Shown here one piece after another: positions 31,878 to 35,438 of a stretch of 35,438 nt of DNA. A program made the position numbers and the translations under genes. The stretch lies in NCBI GenBank assembly GCA_029060725.1, contig JAIDTL010000085.1, forward strand, positions 1 to 35,438, written 5' to 3'. Origin of the DNA: Muribaculaceae bacterium (lineage in GTDB: Bacteria; Bacteroidota; Bacteroidia; Bacteroidales; Muribaculaceae). The number at the start of each line of letters is the position of its first letter. Positions within the stretch are counted from its first letter, which is position 1. A model generated the notes under the pieces. It was given only the letters and a program-made list of their open reading frames with translations, had not been told where the DNA came from and ran no database searches.

Positions 31878-31906
31878 GTCTTGTGTCTTAAGACCAGTGT
31901 CTTAAG
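31878..31906. repeat. Heptad repeat with perfect hairpin between fumarase and transporter genes
   Basis: Four 7-base units (GTCTTGT, GTCTTAA, GACCAGT, GTCTTAA) begin one base after the fumarase stop. Bases 31887-31906 form an 8-bp perfect stem (CTTAAGAC/GTCTTAAG) with a CAGT loop. No T-run follows, so termination is doubtful. Confidence 0.7.
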
Positions 31907-31923
31907 ATGGCGGATTAAAGAAA

Positions 31924-33243
31924 ATGAATAAGAATTCGTGCATATCACCATGGAAATGGATTCCCTCGCTTTATATAGCCGAGGGAATCCCTTATTGTGC
32001 TGTAAACACTCTTCCGGTGCTCTTCTACTGTGAACTTGGAATATCTGTAGCCGAGATCACGGCTTGGACCGGACTCCTGTCGCTTCCATGGATGATAAGG
32101 CCGTTCTGGAGCCCGTTTGTAGATATTTTCTCCACCAAGCGGAATTGGACATTGGCGATGCAGCTGCTCATGACTGTCTGTATGCTTGCAGTTGCCCTGT
32201 GCCTTCCGACGTCTTTTTTCTTTGCTTCGACATTAAGCGTATTCGCTTGTATGGCTTTCTTCTCGGCTACTCACGACATAGCTGCCGATGGCTTCTATAT
32301 GCTCGCACTTTCTGAAAAGCAACAGGCAGACTTTGTCGGTATCCGGTCTACTTTCTATAAGGTTGCGACCGTACTCGGACAGGGCGGGTTGACCCTTCTC
32401 GCCGGGTGGCTTGAGAGTCGAGGCATGCAGCCCGCAGGATCTTGGGCAATCGTCTTCTATTGCCTGACTGCTGTCTTTTTTTGCATCTGGCTTTGGCATA
32501 CACAAGCGCTTCCCAAGCTTTCTGACGACGGCCCAAGTGGAGCCACTACTCCTTCACAAATTATAAGGGATTTCGGCATGACATTTGTCACTTTCTTTAA
32601 AAAGAAACATATAGCTGCCGCTTTGGCTTTTATGCTTCTGTTCCGCCTGCCGGAGGCAATGTGCGGAAAGATGGTGGCAATTTTTATGAAGTCTCCACTT
32701 GAAGAAGGAGGGCTCGGACTTTCGCTGACAGAAATAGGTTTTGCCAACGGCACTGTCGGGGTGGTGGCACTTCTTGTGGGAGGTGTATTGGGAGGTATGG
32801 CAATAGGGAAGGGAGGACTGCAGCGCTGGATATGGCCAATGGCTATGTCGCTCGCCTTTCCATGTATAGTATACTGCCTTTTGGCTATATGGCCTGACAC
32901 AGGATTCTCAATGATCTGTGTTGCGGTAGCTTTTGAGCAATTCGGATACGGATTTGGCCTTACGGCTTTGATGATGTATATGATCTATTTTGCCCGCGGA
33001 GAATCGGAGACTTCCCACTATGCATTCTGCATAGCTTTTTCAATGGCTGGCATAATGCTTCCGGGGATAGCTGCAGGATGGATATTTGAGCGTTTTGGAG
33101 AAATTGGATTCAATGGCTTCAGCCAAGGAAATGTATTTGAAGCATATTTCTGGTTTGTGATGATATGTTGCTTTACTACATTTGCAGCGTGCTGGATTGC
33201 CATGCCTTCAATACGGGAGATAACAAAACAACAAAATCAATAA
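31924..33243 (+). CDS. AmpG-like MFS/PAT-family transporter
   Basis: A 439-residue inner-membrane protein with about twelve hydrophobic helices. The N-terminal stretch WIPSLYIAEGIPYCAVNTL and the loop WMIRPFWSPFVD correspond to the AmpG/PAT (SLC33-like) branch of the major facilitator superfamily, where FSATHDIAADGFYM is also a recurrent motif. AmpG imports anhydro-muropeptides for cell-wall recycling, but PAT proteins also carry acetyl-CoA and other substrates, so the cargo here is uncertain. It sits 46 nt after fumarase and 11 nt before the C1B peptidase gene. A muropeptide or peptide theme shared with that peptidase is possible but not shown. Confidence 0.8.
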   Translation: MNKNSCISPWKWIPSLYIAEGIPYCAVNTLPVLFYCELGISVAEITAWTGLLSLPWMIRPFWSPFVDIFSTKRNWTLAMQLLMTVCMLAVALCLPTSFFFASTLSVFACMAFFSATHDIAADGFYMLALSEKQQADFVGIRSTFYKVATVLGQGGLTLLAGWLESRGMQPAGSWAIVFYCLTAVFFCIWLWHTQALPKLSDDGPSGATTPSQIIRDFGMTFVTFFKKKHIAAALAFMLLFRLPEAMCGKMVAIFMKSPLEEGGLGLSLTEIGFANGTVGVVALLVGGVLGGMAIGKGGLQRWIWPMAMSLAFPCIVYCLLAIWPDTGFSMICVAVAFEQFGYGFGLTALMMYMIYFARGESETSHYAFCIAFSMAGIMLPGIAAGWIFERFGEIGFNGFSQGNVFEAYFWFVMICCFTTFAACWIAMPSIREITKQQNQ

Positions 33244-33254
33244 ACTACAATAAA

Positions 33255-34490
33255 ATGAGATTATTTCTTACAGTAGCAGCTGTTGCGACAGCAACGTTGA
33301 CTTGCATGGCCACAGATATGGATAAATACAAGGCCGGACAAGCTGACCCAAAAATCGAAATTCCGGATTCTACCGGTTTTAAATTTACTGATGTTAAAGT
33401 CAATAAGACAACCTCTGTCAAAGACCAGAATAAGTCAGGCACATGCTGGGCTTTCTCCGGAACTTCAATGATAGAGGACGACGTAATGCGCAAAGGAGGA
33501 CCTGAACTTGATATTTCAGAGATGTGGACAGTTCGCAACTGCTATATCGACAAGGCAAAAAAATATATTAGCACAGAAGGCAATGTGAATTTTGCGCAGG
33601 GAGGCTCTTTTGCAGATGTAATATACGCAATCGATAACTATGGTGCAGTTCCGGAGGAAGTATATGCTGGCTTGAATTATGGAGAAGACAAGCATTCGCA
33701 CTATGAGATGGCAGCTGCCCTTACCGGCTATCTGAAAGCTATCAACAGCAATCCCAACAAAAAATTGACAACTGCCTGGCTTCCGGGATATGTAGCTATT
33801 CTTGACGCATATTTGGGTCCGGCTGTAGAAAGTTTCACTTATAATGGCAAGACTTACACCCCTCAGTCTTTTGCCAAAGAAATGAATATTGTGCCGGAAG
33901 AATATGTCTCTTTCACAAGCTATACCCATCATCCTTTCTACAAGCCGTTCGCACTTGAGATTGCCGACAATTGGCTATGGTCAGAAAGTATAAATGTTCC
34001 TATGGAGGAACTGAAGAGAATCGTAGATGAAGCTCTTGAAAATGGCTACACTGTAGGTTGGGCTGCCGATGTCAGCGAGAAAGGTTTCAAGTGGCGTAAA
34101 GGTTATGCTCTTCTTCCTGAAAAGAAAGCTCAGGAGGATATGGACAATGCCGAAGTAGCTCGTTGGACTCAGCTTTCTGATTCCGACCGCGATGCTATGC
34201 AATATGATATCAAAGGTCCTGTAAAGGAGCGTACGATAACACAGGAAGACCGTCAGCGCACTTTTGAAAACCGTGAGACTACTGATGACCACGGCATGGT
34301 AATCGTTGGCTACGCTACTGATCAAGAGGGCAATCGATACTATAAAGTGAAGAATTCTTGGGATACCAACCAGCTTTATAATGGATACATTTACGTATCA
34401 GAGCCATATTTCCTTGAAAAGACACTCGATATTATGGTAAATAAGTCGGGAGTGCCTAAGGACATCGCAAAGAAAGTTGGTCTTAAGTAA
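33255..34490 (+). CDS. Exported C1B cysteine peptidase (bleomycin hydrolase/aminopeptidase C family)
   Basis: A 411-residue papain-fold peptidase. The chosen ATG at 33255 gives [20 protein letters not shown] as a signal peptide with possible lipidation at C17, whereas the upstream in-frame ATG would overlap the transporter gene. The catalytic triad is visible: C64 in [12 protein letters not shown]346 in DDHGMVIVG and N367 in KVKNSWDT. The oxyanion glutamine is in KDQNKSG. Classical bleomycin hydrolases are cytoplasmic and about 450 residues long. Exported versions like this are frequent in Bacteroidales and presumably trim peptides outside the cytoplasm. It is full length and unbroken. Confidence 0.9.
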   Translation: MRLFLTVAAVATATLTCMATDMDKYKAGQADPKIEIPDSTGFKFTDVKVNKTTSVKDQNKSGTCWAFSGTSMIEDDVMRKGGPELDISEMWTVRNCYIDKAKKYISTEGNVNFAQGGSFADVIYAIDNYGAVPEEVYAGLNYGEDKHSHYEMAAALTGYLKAINSNPNKKLTTAWLPGYVAILDAYLGPAVESFTYNGKTYTPQSFAKEMNIVPEEYVSFTSYTHHPFYKPFALEIADNWLWSESINVPMEELKRIVDEALENGYTVGWAADVSEKGFKWRKGYALLPEKKAQEDMDNAEVARWTQLSDSDRDAMQYDIKGPVKERTITQEDRQRTFENRETTDDHGMVIVGYATDQEGNRYYKVKNSWDTNQLYNGYIYVSEPYFLEKTLDIMVNKSGVPKDIAKKVGLK

Positions 34491-34492
34491 TT

Positions 34493-34577
34493 CGTTATAC
34501 GTTATACGTTATGCGTTGTGCGTGATGCGTAGTATCAGATTCGACTGCGTACAACGTACAACGCATAACGCGCTACG
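34493..34577. repeat. Inverted heptad repeats forming a leader hairpin before rsmA
   Basis: Six 7-base units of type CGTTATA/CGTTATG run from 34493 to 34534. Four units of the complementary type (ACGTACA, ACGCATA) run from 34547 to 34577, so CGTTATGCGTTGT can pair with ACAACGCATAACG. The start codon follows 8 nt later. Confidence 0.8.
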
Positions 34578-34584
34578 TAAAAAC

Positions 34585-35385
34585 ATGGAAGTAAAAGCAA
34601 AAAAAGCATTGGGGCAGCATTTCCTCACGGATCTTCCCACTGCTGAAAAGATAGCAGATACTATATCGGAAAAGGAACTTTCTCTGGCCTGCGGGCCGGA
34701 GAAAGCTTCTGTGTGGGGCACTCTTCCGGTGCTGGAGATTGGTCCCGGCATGGGAGTGTTGACTGATTTTCTTGTGGCGTCAGGCAGATATGTGACTGCC
34801 ATTGAGATCGACCATGAAAGTGTGGAGTATCTTGGCAAATATAAGAAAGCCATCAAGGTGATAGAAGGTGATTTCCTACGCCTTGATCTGAATGAGATAA
34901 CGCCAGGTGAAATATCACTTATTGGCAATTATCCTTACAATATATCGTCGCAGATATTTTTCCGTGCATTGGAATATCGCGAGAAGATTCCTGTTGTAGC
35001 AGGGATGCTTCAGAAGGAGGTAGCTGAGCGAATCTGTTCCAAACCCGGATCAAAAGTCTATGGCATCTTGTCGGTGTTGCTTCAAGCATGGTATGATTGT
35101 GAATATCTCTTCACGGTAGAGCCTGGAGTTTTCTCCCCTCCGCCAAAGGTGAGGAGCGGAGTGCTTCGCCTGACACGTAATTCTCGTACGGAGCTTGGAG
35201 TAGATGAAAAGAAGTTCAAGACTGTAGTAAAGACAGCGTTTGGACAGCGACGCAAGACGTTGCGCAATTCTCTGTCAGGTATGATACCTCAAGGCAGTCC
35301 TCTCCTGGAAGACCCGATCCTCAAGGAGCGACCGGAACGCCTTTCTGTAGAGCAGTTTATATATATCACAAAAGCTCTCAGCTGA
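34585..35385 (+). CDS. rsmA: 16S rRNA dimethyladenosine transferase (RsmA/KsgA)
   Basis: A 266-residue methyltransferase that dimethylates the two adjacent adenosines in the 3' hairpin of 16S rRNA using S-adenosylmethionine. I chose the ATG at 34585 ([16 protein letters not shown]) because the upstream open frame runs through the heptad hairpin and lacks family similarity. Motifs are KKALGQHFL (7-14), the SAM loop [11 protein letters not shown] (50-60), the acidic IEID near 73-76 and the catalytic NYPYNIS (115-121). The C-terminal helical domain follows, ending in [14 protein letters not shown]. The size is normal for the family. It is the last complete gene, and the remaining 53 bases show no further feature. 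Confidence 0.95.
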   Translation: MEVKAKKALGQHFLTDLPTAEKIADTISEKELSLACGPEKASVWGTLPVLEIGPGMGVLTDFLVASGRYVTAIEIDHESVEYLGKYKKAIKVIEGDFLRLDLNEITPGEISLIGNYPYNISSQIFFRALEYREKIPVVAGMLQKEVAERICSKPGSKVYGILSVLLQAWYDCEYLFTVEPGVFSPPPKVRSGVLRLTRNSRTELGVDEKKFKTVVKTAFGQRRKTLRNSLSGMIPQGSPLLEDPILKERPERLSVEQFIYITKALS

Positions 35386-35438
35386 ATTGTAAGTAAATAT
35401 AGTTTATAATAAGCAAAGGCCGTTGACTCTTTTGAAAG

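Noticed and set aside
34477..34584. 36-codon N-terminal extension of RsmA
   Set aside because: It is made of the heptad hairpin and has no family similarity. The normal start [14 protein letters not shown] is at 34585.

Overview
The window is a chromosomal segment of a Bacteroidales bacterium, most likely a gut member of the Muribaculaceae or a close relative. This rests on a type V (FimA/Mfa1-type) fimbrial operon, DUF1573 and DUF4831 family proteins, a Wzi-type capsule assembly protein, a C1B bleomycin-hydrolase-like peptidase, and promoters of the Bacteroidetes form (TTTG, about 20 nt, TAnnTTTG) with little use of Shine-Dalgarno sites. The family-level placement is inference from gene content.

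Layout. 1-2911: end of a membrane polyferredoxin, thyA, and a glycosyltransferase overlapping thyA by one base. 2917-3085: bidirectional terminator, tRNA-Pro(TGG) on the minus strand and its promoter. 3187-4346: two overlapping genes for exported DUF1573 proteins. 4395-16541: a fimbrial operon running from a Bacteroidetes-type promoter to a strong terminator, with a DUF3575 barrel protein, a DUF3868/OmpA-like protein, an Mfa1-like major fimbrillin, a FimB/Mfa2-like anchor and three large accessory or tip lipoproteins. 16598-18077: a REP-associated tyrosine transposase (RAYT) and a dense set of palindromic and tandem repeats. 18216-19310: meaB. 19382-26275: a surface-polysaccharide cluster (WecA-like initiating transferase, Wza-like export lipoprotein, CpsB-like phosphatase, sugar aminotransferase, Wzi-like barrel) with tcdA embedded in it. 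26301-35385: housekeeping genes, namely class II aldolase (minus strand), bifunctional Nnr, a DUF4831 protein, class I fumarase, an AmpG-like transporter, a C1B peptidase and rsmA. The last 53 bases hold nothing I can identify.

The most striking signal is at the head of the fimbrial operon. The first gene (DUF3575) has no ATG in its own frame. A clear ATG lies about 65 nt downstream of the promoter, and that reading frame enters a run of ten C and stops just after it. Removing one C (C9) joins this start to the DUF3575 frame and supplies the positively charged start of a signal peptide. This looks like a slipped-strand ON/OFF switch of fimbriae, captured here in the OFF state, although a homopolymer error or a non-canonical start must be excluded.

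Other notable signals: four of the five fimbrial lipoproteins carry an Arg in the position where gingipain-type proteases mature FimA and Mfa1, and the predicted anchor lacks it. The largest accessory protein ends in an AT-rich, lectin-fold-like (DUF1566/FISUMP-like) segment. The RAYT lies next to two perfectly identical 105-bp palindromes and to tandem 25-mers and 22-mers. Several gene leaders carry short tandem repeats of different sequence but with the same 7-nt period.
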